The notes under the pieces were generated by a model. It was not told the origin of the DNA. It ran no database searches and saw only the letters and a program-made list of their open reading frames with translations. Below are positions 1 to 8,330 of a stretch of DNA of 45,538 nt, piece by piece. A program made the translations under genes and the position numbers. The stretch is from assembly GCF_002483235.1 (NCBI RefSeq), contig NZ_DLHN01000041.1:1-45538 (forward strand), given 5' to 3'. The stretch's first letter is position 1, and every line of letters starts with the position of its first letter. The stretch comes from Pedobacter glucosidilyticus. GTDB taxonomy: Bacteria; Bacteroidota; Bacteroidia; Sphingobacteriales; Sphingobacteriaceae.

Positions 1-117
1 GTGTCTTTGATGACTAATGACAAATTAAAGTCTTATTCCTTCTCTCTGCTGGATCTTGATTAAATGAACAAAATTATATTCTGTTTACGCTTATCCAAAT
101 TTTCCTCTACAAACTTA

Positions 118-410
118 CGATGACAAAGTAATCGTGATAGCTTCACTATGTTCGCCTAATTTGTCAAGCGAGGTACGTGGCAGTCTCTTTATAACCTGTA
201 TGGAGGGATAGTCTTGCATGAAGAGATAGCTTCATTTCATTCGCTATGACAAAACAATCGTGATAGCTTCTCTTTGTTCACGATGACAAAATGATGGTTA
301 AGAGATAGCTTTGCTCGCTACAAAGTAATCACCTTTGTCACTGCATGGTATGAAGCTTCTCTTGCAGATGAATATTTTAAGAGAGATAGCTTAATGAAAT
401 TCGCTCTAAA
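118..410. repeat. cluster of REP-like imperfect hairpin repeats
   Basis: The gene-free stretch 1-428 shows no credible coding frame. It carries about five degenerate copies of a 25-35 base unit containing GATAGCTT, several followed by ATGACAAA. Copies lie near 118-155, 222-254, 257-291, 301-329 and 381-408. Most fold on themselves: in one, TCGTGA (258-263) pairs with TCACGA (278-283); in another, ATAGC pairs with GCTAT. The 14-mer ATCGTGATAGCTTC occurs exactly at 132 and again at 257. Short hairpins scattered between genes in this way resemble REP/BIME elements. No transposase or RAYT gene is visible here. Confidence 0.6.
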
Positions 411-428
411 TCTATATGTTAAGCTTAA

Positions 429-1358
429 TCAATATCTTCTCACTTCAAAATCACTTAAACCGCCTTTAAAGTTGATATAAATTTTTTGTTTGGCGGTTTT
501 AAAGTTAGAGGTTTCGTAATCGCCTACTTCATTTTCTTTAAAACCATCAAACTTACGAGATGAAAGTTCGCTGGTGTTTTCAATCAGGCATCCAGCGTTT
601 TCAGGAATTTTAATAACCACTTTTGCAACACCAGTTTCTGCGCTAAGGCTTACACTATCTTGTAAACTCCCTATCTTAATATCAAATTTTGCAGCACCAC
701 CTTCTAAATCTAAATTTCTTACTTTATAGTCAGATAAATCAAAAGTTGCTTTACCAGCACCCATTTTTAAACTGATATCCCAAAGTGGGTTTGTATTTAA
801 AAACAGTTTTATCTTACTATATTCTTCATCTTTAAAGTTGAAATCTTTATTGTTATTGGTTGTAAAATCCAAATTTACAGTACTATCCTGCTCGGTTTTC
901 TTTAAAATATATCTGGCTTTAGCGCCTTTTATATTAGCTTCGAACAAATTATCTGTGTATTCATCAATCACAAAAGAACTTGCGCCTCCAGAAACTTCAA
1001 GTTTAACAATTTTAAAACGTGGGTCGTACGTTTCGGTATAAGCATTTAACTCAGTAGCGTCTTTATCTACCTCTATTTCATCATCATTTGACCAGGTAAT
1101 TCCTGTATGAGTATCGTTATTTAAACCTTTATAGGTTATAAACCCTAAACTTAAGATGGTTATACCGGCTATTAAGGCTGTTGCTAAAACTGTTTTCCTT
1201 TTGGCAAACAAGATATTTATACCTGTAACAATTAAAACCAGCGGCCAAAAGCGCCAAATATATCGCCAACTAAAATCAATCATATTAAAATTCTCTAGCA
1301 GGATAATCCCACCTATATAAACCAATATGATTCCCCAAAAAATTCTATCTGTTTTCAT
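429..1358 (-). CDS. LiaF/DUF5668-like membrane protein
   Basis: This 309-residue protein has three hydrophobic segments near residues 7-22, 34-51 and 57-76, followed by a soluble domain rich in beta strand. The layout matches LiaI/LiaF-type TM domains (DUF5668) joined to a 'toast-rack' or cell-wall-active-antibiotic-response domain. Family members are bound to the cytoplasmic membrane and linked to envelope-stress sensing, often next to PspC proteins. Here the PspC gene lies two bases upstream, so the two are almost certainly co-transcribed. The soluble half is predicted from the family pattern; I see no catalytic motif. A direct role in stress signalling is inference. Confidence 0.75.
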   Translation of the reverse strand: MKTDRIFWGIILVYIGGIILLENFNMIDFSWRYIWRFWPLVLIVTGINILFAKRKTVLATALIAGITILSLGFITYKGLNNDTHTGITWSNDDEIEVDKDATELNAYTETYDPRFKIVKLEVSGGASSFVIDEYTDNLFEANIKGAKARYILKKTEQDSTVNLDFTTNNNKDFNFKDEEYSKIKLFLNTNPLWDISLKMGAGKATFDLSDYKVRNLDLEGGAAKFDIKIGSLQDSVSLSAETGVAKVVIKIPENAGCLIENTSELSSRKFDGFKENEVGDYETSNFKTAKQKIYINFKGGLSDFEVRRY

Positions 1359-1360
1359 AA

Positions 1361-1891
1361 CTATATATTTTCGTTGGTTTTATCTTCAGTTACTTCACTT
1401 ACTGGTGTTTCTTCTACAGGCCCTTCTTCCTTAGTTTCTGTTGGTATTTCTTTTTCTTTTTTTGCTTTCATCAGCATGGTTACGCCCAATACCACAAAAA
1501 CCAAAGGCCATAATTTACCAATGCTAAACCAATCTGGTATGAGATCAAACTCATCCATTAAAAAATACGAGCCTAAAACAACGAGGATTAACCCTCCAAC
1601 CGTACTCATGTTAGCATTTTTCTCTTTCTTTTTTGATGCTTTGTAAGAAATATAATCATCTGGTATAGGTGGCTGATAATTTTTGGTGTAACCACTATAC
1701 ATAGCGCTATACTGTTCTGGCAAAGCAATCCATAATATGATATAAATTAAAAAGCCCCCACCTCCAAAAAATACTGCTAAAGCAAATGCAATTCTTACCC
1801 AGGTAACATCTAACTGAAAGTAGTCTGCTAAGCCTGAGGCAACACCAGCAACCATCTTGTCGCTCATGTTTCTTGTTAATTTTTTAGACAT
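1361..1891 (-). CDS. PspC domain-containing membrane protein
   Basis: Residues 1-60 form a PspC domain: a basic N-terminus, the GVASGLADYF stretch, a TM helix around 34-58, and the ILWIALPEQ end typical of the family. The second half has two more hydrophobic segments (about 97-112 and 127-141) of the DUF5668/LiaI type, and the last 30 residues are acidic and low-complexity. PspC proteins take part in phage-shock-type envelope stress responses at the cytoplasmic membrane. The gene sits directly upstream of a LiaF-like protein whose TM region resembles its own second half. No PspA or sigma factor is nearby, so the regulatory link is inferred. Confidence 0.88.
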   Translation of the reverse strand: MSKKLTRNMSDKMVAGVASGLADYFQLDVTWVRIAFALAVFFGGGGFLIYIILWIALPEQYSAMYSGYTKNYQPPIPDDYISYKASKKKEKNANMSTVGGLILVVLGSYFLMDEFDLIPDWFSIGKLWPLVFVVLGVTMLMKAKKEKEIPTETKEEGPVEETPVSEVTEDKTNENI

Positions 1892-1929
1892 AATCTTGTT
1901 TTTTACAATCCTTACTCTTCTTTTCTTTC

Positions 1930-2631
1930 TTAAACCTGTCCGCCTGTTGGGCTTATCATCAGCTGATCTATATTAGCCCCTGCACTCAGGTTTAAAGTTT
2001 GGTTAATCATCAGGGCAACATCCTCTGGCTGTACAAATTTATCTGTTGCTACCGTTGTGCCCTCCCAAGAACTTGTTAATGTTGAACCAGGCAAAACTGC
2101 TGTTACTTTTACTTGATGATTCATTAACTCTGCTCTCATGATATTGTTAAGACTAAGCATCGCTGCTTTTGTTACACAATAAGAACCAGCATTTACAATA
2201 TTATGGGTACTAGCTACAGAACAGATGTTAAAAATATGACCTTTTCTGGCTTCTCGCATGCTTAAACCTATTTTTTTATACAATAGATAAGCACAATTTA
2301 CATTTACTAAAAAGTGCTTTTCTAGTAAATCATCAGCTTCGTCTAAAATGGCAGCAGGCTCAAAAACGCCTACATTATTGATTAAAACATCAATAAAACC
2401 AAAATACTGTAAAGATTGTAAAGCAAAAGCATTAACCTCAGCCTTTAAGCTGCAATTAACCGCCTGAGTGTATACTTTTACAGATGGATAAAGCTGTTGT
2501 ATCTCTTCTTTTAAGGATAATAATTCGGTTTCATTTCTAGCACATAAAGCTAAATGATTACCTTCTTGTGCCATTTTTATAGCTATAGCTTTGCCTATTC
2601 CTTTTGTTGCGCCTGTTATGAGTATATTCAT
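1930..2631 (-). CDS. SDR family NAD(P)-dependent oxidoreductase
   Basis: A classical short-chain dehydrogenase/reductase of 233 residues, close to the usual 240-250. The cofactor motif TGATKGIG is at residues 6-13 and the NNVG motif at 85-88. The catalytic set is S138, Y151 and K155 (YCVTK). Members reduce or oxidise carbonyl/alcohol groups; this one most resembles 3-oxoacyl-ACP reductase or sepiapterin-reductase-like enzymes, but the substrate cannot be told from sequence. It has no signal peptide and should be cytosolic. It lies 38 bases upstream of the PspC gene on the same strand and is divergent from the Mla-type permease gene. Confidence 0.85.
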   Translation of the reverse strand: MNILITGATKGIGKAIAIKMAQEGNHLALCARNETELLSLKEEIQQLYPSVKVYTQAVNCSLKAEVNAFALQSLQYFGFIDVLINNVGVFEPAAILDEADDLLEKHFLVNVNCAYLLYKKIGLSMREARKGHIFNICSVASTHNIVNAGSYCVTKAAMLSLNNIMRAELMNHQVKVTAVLPGSTLTSSWEGTTVATDKFVQPEDVALMINQTLNLSAGANIDQLMISPTGGQV

Positions 2632-2714
2632 CTTGAAATTTTAGCTAAATATGTCAATTTAGGATTAATAATTGCAATTGATAAAAAAGCTTATTTTTAC
2701 AAAAAATTAATTCT

Positions 2715-3449
2715 ATGATATTTTACCATTTCGGAAAATACATTTTATTGCTGAAATCTGTTTTCAGGCGTCCTGAAAAAGCTTCTATTTACAAGAGAGA
2801 GATTTTTAAAGAGATGGTAGATATTGGACTAGGCTCTTTAGGCATCATCAGTATCATTTCTATTTTTATTGGAGCAGTTACTACTGTACAAACAGCTTTT
2901 CAGTTGGTTAGTGATTTAATTCCGAAATCTATCATCGGTTCTATTACCAGAGATTCTACCATATTAGAGTTAAGTCCTACCATTTGTTCTTTGGTGTTGG
3001 CCGGTAAAATAGGTTCTAGTATAGCATCGCAAATTGGTACTATGCGAGTAACCGAGCAAATTGATGCTTTAGAAATCATGGGTATTAATGCTCCGGGATA
3101 TTTGATATTACCTAAATTATTGGCTGGTGTGCTGATGATTCCTTTACTGGTGATTATTGCTATATTTCTAAGTATTACCGGGGGATATTTTGCAGGAGTA
3201 GCCTCTGGTGCTGTTACCGCAGCAGAATATATACAGGGTTTAACTACCGATTTTATTCCTTTTACTGTTACTGTGGCAATGGTTAAAGCTGTGATATTTG
3301 CTTTTATTATTACCACAGTTTCTTCTTACCAAGGTTTTTATACCGATGGAGGCGCACTTGAAGTAGGACAATCTAGTACCAAAGCAGTGGTAATTTCTTG
3401 TATTTCGATTTTAGTTGCAGATTATATAATAGCACAACTTTTACTATGA
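2715..3449 (+). CDS. MlaE family ABC transporter permease
   Basis: The 244-residue protein is an MlaE/YrbE-type permease: an amphipathic N-terminus, then about five hydrophobic segments and the conserved GSSIASQIGTMRVTEQIDALEIMG region around residues 97-120, a family hallmark. In other bacteria MlaE is the inner-membrane permease of an MCE system moving phospholipids between inner and outer membrane. The ATPase gene follows with a four-base ATGA overlap, indicating translational coupling. No MCE-domain (MlaD-like) gene is present in this window, so the substrate-binding part must be encoded elsewhere if the system is complete. Confidence 0.9.
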   Translation: MIFYHFGKYILLLKSVFRRPEKASIYKREIFKEMVDIGLGSLGIISIISIFIGAVTTVQTAFQLVSDLIPKSIIGSITRDSTILELSPTICSLVLAGKIGSSIASQIGTMRVTEQIDALEIMGINAPGYLILPKLLAGVLMIPLLVIIAIFLSITGGYFAGVASGAVTAAEYIQGLTTDFIPFTVTVAMVKAVIFAFIITTVSSYQGFYTDGGALEVGQSSTKAVVISCISILVADYIIAQLLL

Positions 3450-4195
3450 TAACAGCAGAAAATATTCATAAAAGTTTTGGAGACAACCAAGTTTTAAAAG
3501 GTATTAATGCCGAGTTTAAGCCTGGTACCACCAGCTTAATTATTGGTGGCTCTGGCTCTGGTAAAACTACTTTACTAAAATGTATGGTAGGTTTACACGA
3601 ACCTACAGATGGTACTGTTGAGTATGATAACAGAAACTTTACAACCATGAATTTTGAGGAGCGTATTGCTATCAGAAAAGAAATCGGTATGCTGTTTCAA
3701 AGTTCTGCTTTGTTTGATTCTATGACGGTAGAAGAAAATATCATGTTCCCGCTAAACATGTTTACAGAACAACCTAAAAAAGAAAAATTAGAACGTGTAA
3801 ATTTTGTTTTAGAAAGGGTTAATCTGGCCGGTAAAAATAAATTGTACCCATCAGAACTTTCAGGCGGAATGATGAAAAGGGTTGGTATAGCAAGAGCTAT
3901 TGCCATGAATCCTAAATATTTGTTTTGCGATGAACCAAACTCGGGCTTAGACCCTAAAACTTCTATTTTAATAGATGAGCTGATTAAAGAAATTACCGAG
4001 GAATATGATATTACCACCATTATTGTAACACATGATATGAACTCGGTCATGGGAATTGGAGAATACATCTTATTTTTACATCAAGGTCAAAAATGGTGGG
4101 AAGGCTCTAAAGAAGAAATCACTTCTACCAATAACCAAGAATTAAATGATTTTGTGTTTGCTACAAAATTGATGGAAACTTTACTCAAAAAATAA
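3446..4195 (+). CDS. MlaF-type ABC transporter ATP-binding protein
   Basis: ABC ATPase of 249 residues. Walker A GGSGSGKT is at 34-41, the Q-loop in LFQSS near 83-87, the signature LSGG at 138-141, Walker B with DEP at 162-164, and the H-loop His at 196. The frame is open upstream to 3398, but I chose ATG 3446: it starts MITAENIHKSFG as in the family, and it overlaps the permease stop as ATGA, the classic coupled arrangement. The extra 16 residues upstream carry no ABC signal. It should power the MlaE-type permease, giving an Mla-like lipid transporter. Confidence 0.9.
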   Translation: MITAENIHKSFGDNQVLKGINAEFKPGTTSLIIGGSGSGKTTLLKCMVGLHEPTDGTVEYDNRNFTTMNFEERIAIRKEIGMLFQSSALFDSMTVEENIMFPLNMFTEQPKKEKLERVNFVLERVNLAGKNKLYPSELSGGMMKRVGIARAIAMNPKYLFCDEPNSGLDPKTSILIDELIKEITEEYDITTIIVTHDMNSVMGIGEYILFLHQGQKWWEGSKEEITSTNNQELNDFVFATKLMETLLKK

Positions 4196-4201
4196 AATAT
4201 A

Positions 4202-5095
4202 ATGCCCAAACCTGCTATACAAGCCCTTACCCCTACTTATTGGAAAGATTATGAATTGATTGATTGTGGCGATTTTGAAAAATTAGAACGATTTGGAGAT
4301 TTAATTCTCATCAGACCAGAACCACAAGCAGTATGGGCAAAAGGTTTAAGCGATGCTGAATGGCAAAAAAGGCACCATATAAAATTTAAAGGCCGGTCTG
4401 CCACTAGTGGCGAGTGGGTTAGAAAATCCGGAAATGTATCTGACCGCTGGCATATTACCTATAAAAACCCCGATGTTGAGATCAAATTTAGATTGGCTTT
4501 AACCTCATTTAAACATGTAGGCATTTTTCCAGAGCAGGCTGTAAATTGGGATTATATCTCATCAACCATTAAAAAGTTTAAAACCAAAAGTCCAAAAGTA
4601 TTAAACTTATTTGCCTACACCGGTGGTGCTTCTTTAATTGCTAAAGCTGCTGGTGCTGATACAACCCATGTTGATTCTATTAAACAAGTAGTTACTTGGG
4701 CAAATGAAAATCAAGAGATTTCTAATTTAAAAGATATTAGATGGGTGGTTGAGGATGCCTTGAAATTTGTTCAAAGAGAAATTAAAAGAGGTAAAACTTA
4801 TAACGGTATTATTTTAGACCCTCCGGCTTATGGACATGGGCCAAAAGGCGAGAAATGGAAGCTAGAAGACCAAATTAGAGAAATGATGACTGATGTTGTT
4901 AAACTACTTGACCCACAGGAGCATTTCCTTATTTTAAATACCTATTCGCTTGGTTTTTCTTCTATCATCGTAGAAAATCTAATTAAAGGTGCTTATCCGC
5001 AAGTTAAAAATTTAGAGATTGGCGAGTTGTATTTAGAAGCAAGCTCAGGTATTAATTTACCGCTTGGCGTATTTGGCAAATTCCGTTCTGTTTAA
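4202..5095 (+). CDS. class I SAM-dependent methyltransferase (RlmI-like)
   Basis: This 297-residue enzyme has a Rossmann-type methyltransferase fold with the SAM motif NLFAYTGG at 135-142 and the DPPAYG motif at 206-211. The DPPAYG type of motif is shared with COG1092/RlmI-like rRNA cytosine methyltransferases and with some N-methyltransferases. Unlike RlmI it has no clear PUA domain; the first 100 residues form a short beta-rich domain instead. It starts six bases after the transporter ATPase, so it is probably in the same operon, although no functional link is obvious. The RNA target is not predictable from sequence. Confidence 0.8.
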   Translation: MPKPAIQALTPTYWKDYELIDCGDFEKLERFGDLILIRPEPQAVWAKGLSDAEWQKRHHIKFKGRSATSGEWVRKSGNVSDRWHITYKNPDVEIKFRLALTSFKHVGIFPEQAVNWDYISSTIKKFKTKSPKVLNLFAYTGGASLIAKAAGADTTHVDSIKQVVTWANENQEISNLKDIRWVVEDALKFVQREIKRGKTYNGIILDPPAYGHGPKGEKWKLEDQIREMMTDVVKLLDPQEHFLILNTYSLGFSSIIVENLIKGAYPQVKNLEIGELYLEASSGINLPLGVFGKFRSV

Positions 5096-5156
5096 TTGTG
5101 AATATCTTTTTTTTAAACATCCAATACATATACCTATTTTCAAGAAAATTTAATCC

Positions 5157-6209
5157 ATGTTATCTAAAAACACACTTTTAACAAGCATTTTTTCCTTAGG
5201 TTTAATTTCTGTTTTAGCCTCTTGTGATGGTGCAAACAGCAAAACTGGTAAAAACTCAACATCTACAGCTGATTCATCTAAAACAAATACGGTTACAGAA
5301 GAAAAAGTGGCTAACCCATATCAACCTATAGACTCTGCCAAATATTTCGCCTTACATAAAGCATTGGCAAACGGAGATACCACAGGTTTATGGCCAGTTA
5401 AAAACCAACCGGTACCTTCGCCAGGAGCAATTTTACCGTTTAAAAGGGTGGTGGTTTATTACGGCAACCTATACTCTAAAAAAATGGGAGCTTTAGGCGA
5501 GTATGCGCCTAAAGAAATGTGGAGAAGATTAAATGCTGAAGTTAAAAGATGGGAAAAAGCAGACCCTACAACGCCAGTACAAGCTGGTATACATTATATT
5601 GCCGTAGTTGCCCAAGGCGATGGTGGTAAAGACGGAAAATACCGCTTTAGAATGCCTGATAAGCAAATAGATTCTGCTTTAAAAATTGCTAAAATGCATG
5701 ATGGTATTGTTTTTCTTGATATACAAGTATCTTTAAGTACCATTCAGCAAGAACTTCCTTTGCTAGAGAAATACTTAAAATTACCGCATGTTCATTTGGG
5801 TATAGACCCAGAGTTTTCTATGAAAACAGGACATAGACCTGGCACTAAGATTGGAACCTATGATGCAGAAGATATTAACTATTGTACTAACTACTTAGCT
5901 AAACTTGTTAAAGAGCATAACCTACCTGCTAAAATGTTGGTTGTACATCGTTTCACCAAAGGAATGGTAACCAACTATAAAAACATCAAATTAAGACCAG
6001 AAGTTCAAATAGTTATGCACATGGATGGATGGGGCGAGCCTGAACTTAAAAAAGGCACTTACCGCCATTGGATTAGAGAGCAACCTGTACAATTCACAGG
6101 CTTTAAATTATTTTATAAAAACGATTTAAAGAAAGCACCAAATAGACTAATGACTCCGGAAGAGTTATTAAAACTTTCTCCTAAACCGATATACATTCAG
6201 TATCAATAA
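5157..6209 (+). CDS. lipoprotein of unknown function
   Basis: The 350-residue product has a lipoprotein signal peptide with lipobox LASC and modified Cys at residue 23, then a Ser/Thr/Lys-rich linker to about residue 50. The rest is one globular domain without internal repeats. It contains motifs such as VVVYYGN, GIVFLDIQV, LGIDPEFSM and IVMHMDGWG. Strand-ending acidic residues spaced along an alternating alpha/beta pattern suggest a TIM-barrel-like fold, but this is only an impression. I do not recognise a named family and assign no activity. It follows the methyltransferase gene by 61 bases and is closed by a strong terminator. Confidence 0.75.
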   Translation: MLSKNTLLTSIFSLGLISVLASCDGANSKTGKNSTSTADSSKTNTVTEEKVANPYQPIDSAKYFALHKALANGDTTGLWPVKNQPVPSPGAILPFKRVVVYYGNLYSKKMGALGEYAPKEMWRRLNAEVKRWEKADPTTPVQAGIHYIAVVAQGDGGKDGKYRFRMPDKQIDSALKIAKMHDGIVFLDIQVSLSTIQQELPLLEKYLKLPHVHLGIDPEFSMKTGHRPGTKIGTYDAEDINYCTNYLAKLVKEHNLPAKMLVVHRFTKGMVTNYKNIKLRPEVQIVMHMDGWGEPELKKGTYRHWIREQPVQFTGFKLFYKNDLKKAPNRLMTPEELLKLSPKPIYIQYQ

Positions 6210-6216
6210 AAAAATT

Positions 6217-6248
6217 AAAGCTGCCTCCTCCAAAAGGCAGCTTTTTTT
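6217..6248 (+). terminator. Rho-independent terminator
   Basis: A perfect 10-base-pair stem, AAAGCTGCCT (6217-6226) with AGGCAGCTTT (6235-6244), encloses an eight-base loop and is followed by a T tract. It begins seven bases after the lipoprotein stop codon and should end the plus-strand Mla/methyltransferase/lipoprotein transcript. Confidence 0.9.
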
Positions 6249-6338
6249 ATCAACTATAACTACCTAAATTCAACTTTTCTGCTGTAACAAATATCTGTTT
6301 CAGTTGTCTTATCTTCGTATCAATAGTTCCCATCCAAA

Positions 6339-7568
6339 ATGAATACGAGAGAGAATATCAAAGTTGCTTTACAATCTATTAAGAGCAATAAATTGCGAAC
6401 ATTTCTTACCGCACTTATTATTGCTATAGGTTTAATGGCTTTGGTTGGTATTTTAACTTCTATAGATGCTATTAAAGGCTCTCTTAACAATACTTTTGCT
6501 AGCATGGGGGCAAATTCTTTCACCATTAGAAACAGAGGTACAGGGATAAGAATTGGTGGTAATGGTGCCAGAAAAATTTGGCCTGTGATTACCTATCGCG
6601 AGGCCATGGCCTTTAAAAATGATTTTAATTTACCTGCTACCGTATCTGTTAACACCTTTGCCTCTTTTGCTGCTACAGCTAAATATGGTAATGAAAAAAC
6701 AAACCCTAATATATCTGTTCTTGGTGCCGATGAATCTTATGTTTTTACTGGTGGCTATAAAATAGCCGAGGGTAGAAATTTCTCGGCAAGTGAAACAGAA
6801 TTTGGTGCTAGTGTTGTTATTATTGGTGATGAGATAAAGCAAAAGTTTTTTAAACAAGGTTCTGCCGTTGATAAAATCATCACTATAGGAAGTAACAAAT
6901 TTAAAATTATTGGTGTTTTTGAACCTAAAGGCTCTAGCGTTGGCTTTGGTGGCGATAAAGTTTGTGTGGTTCCTATTATAAAAGGTAGGCAAATTATGAG
7001 TAATCCCAACCCTACTTATACCATTTCTGTGATGGCTAACGACCCTACTAAAATGGATTATATGATTGGTGAAGCTACAGCTTTAATGCGAAGAGTAAGA
7101 GGCCTAGAAACACAAAATGATAACAATTTTGAAATCACCAAAAGTGACGCTATTGCAGAAACGCTAATTGAAAACCTAAAAATAGTTCAGATTGCTGGCG
7201 TGGCTATTGGCTTAATTACTTTGATTGGTGCTGCTATTGCATTAATGAATATCATGATGGTTTCTGTAACGGAAAGGACCAGAGAAATAGGTATTAGAAA
7301 AGCTATTGGCGCAACACCACAAGTCATCAGAAAACAATTTTTGTACGAAGCCATCGTCATTTGTATGATGGGGGGCATTTTTGGTATTTTCCTAGGCATC
7401 ATTATGGGAAATTTATTAGCCATTGCTATGGGCGCTTCCTTTCTTATTCCTTGGGCGTGGATATTCATAGGACTGACGGCTTGTGTGGCAACAGGTTTAG
7501 TTTCTGGTTTTATACCTGCTTCTAAGGCTGCTAAATTAGACCCGGTAGAGGCTTTGAGGTACGAATAA
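6339..7568 (+). CDS. MacB/FtsX-type ABC transporter permease
   Basis: The 409-residue protein has the MacB layout: one TM helix at about 21-41, a large periplasmic domain (about 42-280), then three TM helices at about 284-306, 333-360 and 370-393. The region TERTREIGIRKAIGA before the third helix is the typical FtsX-superfamily coupling segment. Such permeases use a separate ATPase and act in macrolide or peptide export, lipoprotein handling or mechanotransmission, without transporting across the inner membrane themselves. No ATPase or membrane-fusion gene is adjacent, so partners are encoded elsewhere. It is convergent with the polysaccharide block, leaving only 21 bases between stops. Confidence 0.88.
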   Translation: MNTRENIKVALQSIKSNKLRTFLTALIIAIGLMALVGILTSIDAIKGSLNNTFASMGANSFTIRNRGTGIRIGGNGARKIWPVITYREAMAFKNDFNLPATVSVNTFASFAATAKYGNEKTNPNISVLGADESYVFTGGYKIAEGRNFSASETEFGASVVIIGDEIKQKFFKQGSAVDKIITIGSNKFKIIGVFEPKGSSVGFGGDKVCVVPIIKGRQIMSNPNPTYTISVMANDPTKMDYMIGEATALMRRVRGLETQNDNNFEITKSDAIAETLIENLKIVQIAGVAIGLITLIGAAIALMNIMMVSVTERTREIGIRKAIGATPQVIRKQFLYEAIVICMMGGIFGIFLGIIMGNLLAIAMGASFLIPWAWIFIGLTACVATGLVSGFIPASKAAKLDPVEALRYE

Positions 7569-7589
7569 TCAAGGTTTAGAAATAGATTT

Positions 7590-8330
7590 TTACTTCAAGA
7601 GTTCGTTATATAAACTATAATCATCTGAAAGTAATTGTTCTACGGTTGGTGTAAGAAGAGACTTTTGAAGAGAATCTGCATGTCTTAAATGGTGCATATC
7701 AGAGCCTAAAAAATCAATCATCATATTTTCAACTAAATTTTCTGCGACTTTTTGAGCTTGTTTCCCATAATGGTTGCTTAATGAAATGGTGTTTAACTGA
7801 AAATAACAACCATACTCTTTTACCTGTTGATAGTTTTCTAAAGAGCCATAAAGATAAGGATAACGCTCTGGATGCGCTAAAATGGGTTTATAACCTTTAT
7901 CATTCATTTTTTGAATAATATCTTTCAGGTTATTTGGATAATTGATGTACGAAAGTTCAAATAAAAGGTAATTATCTCCCAAAGTGAGTAAATTTCCGGC
8001 TTCTAATTTCCTTTCAAAAGTTTCATCTAGATAATATTCTGCTGCGGCTTCAACAGGTATTTGGATATTTTGCCTTTCTAGCTCTGCCCTTAACTCGTCT
8101 AAAGCTTTACGGATGGTGTCTGGGGTATTTCTGTAACAATCTGCCATGATATGTGGCGTGGCTATTAATTTGGTAAAGCCTAAATCCATCAACCTTCTAA
8201 CCAATATGATAGATTCTTTTACTGTTGGCGCACCATCATCTATACCAGGTAAGATATGCGAGTGCATATCTACCTGAATACGATTGAAATTATATTTTGC
8301 TTCTTTTTTCTTTTTAAAAAATGAAAACAT
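7590..8330 (-). CDS. CpsB/YwqE-type PHP tyrosine-protein phosphatase
   Basis: A PHP-domain metal-dependent phosphatase of 246 residues. Metal-binding motifs are DMHSHILPGIDD at 21-32, TPH with H60, AHPERY, and GSDMHHLRH near the C-terminus. This set is typical of CpsB/Wzb-like enzymes of Gram-positive bacteria and Bacteroidota, which dephosphorylate the tyrosine kinase (Wzc/CapB) controlling polysaccharide export. The start codon overlaps the stop of the upstream rfbB by one base (TAATG), so the two are translationally coupled. The cognate kinase is not in this window. Confidence 0.88.
   Translation of the reverse strand: MFSFFKKKKEAKYNFNRIQVDMHSHILPGIDDGAPTVKESIILVRRLMDLGFTKLIATPHIMADCYRNTPDTIRKALDELRAELERQNIQIPVEAAAEYYLDETFERKLEAGNLLTLGDNYLLFELSYINYPNNLKDIIQKMNDKGYKPILAHPERYPYLYGSLENYQQVKEYGCYFQLNTISLSNHYGKQAQKVAENLVENMMIDFLGSDMHHLRHADSLQKSLLTPTVEQLLSDDYSLYNELLK

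Noticed and set aside
1..428. A small gene in the opening gap
   Set aside because: The longest plausible frames are under 20-30 residues and run through the hairpin repeats.
2900..3316. 138-residue open frame antisense to the MlaE permease
   Set aside because: No start context or domain, low-complexity composition; it mirrors a real gene.
3398..3445. Upstream extension of the Mla ATPase frame by 16 residues
   Set aside because: The extra residues overlap the permease end and carry no ABC signal; the ATG at 3446 gives the classic ATGA overlap.
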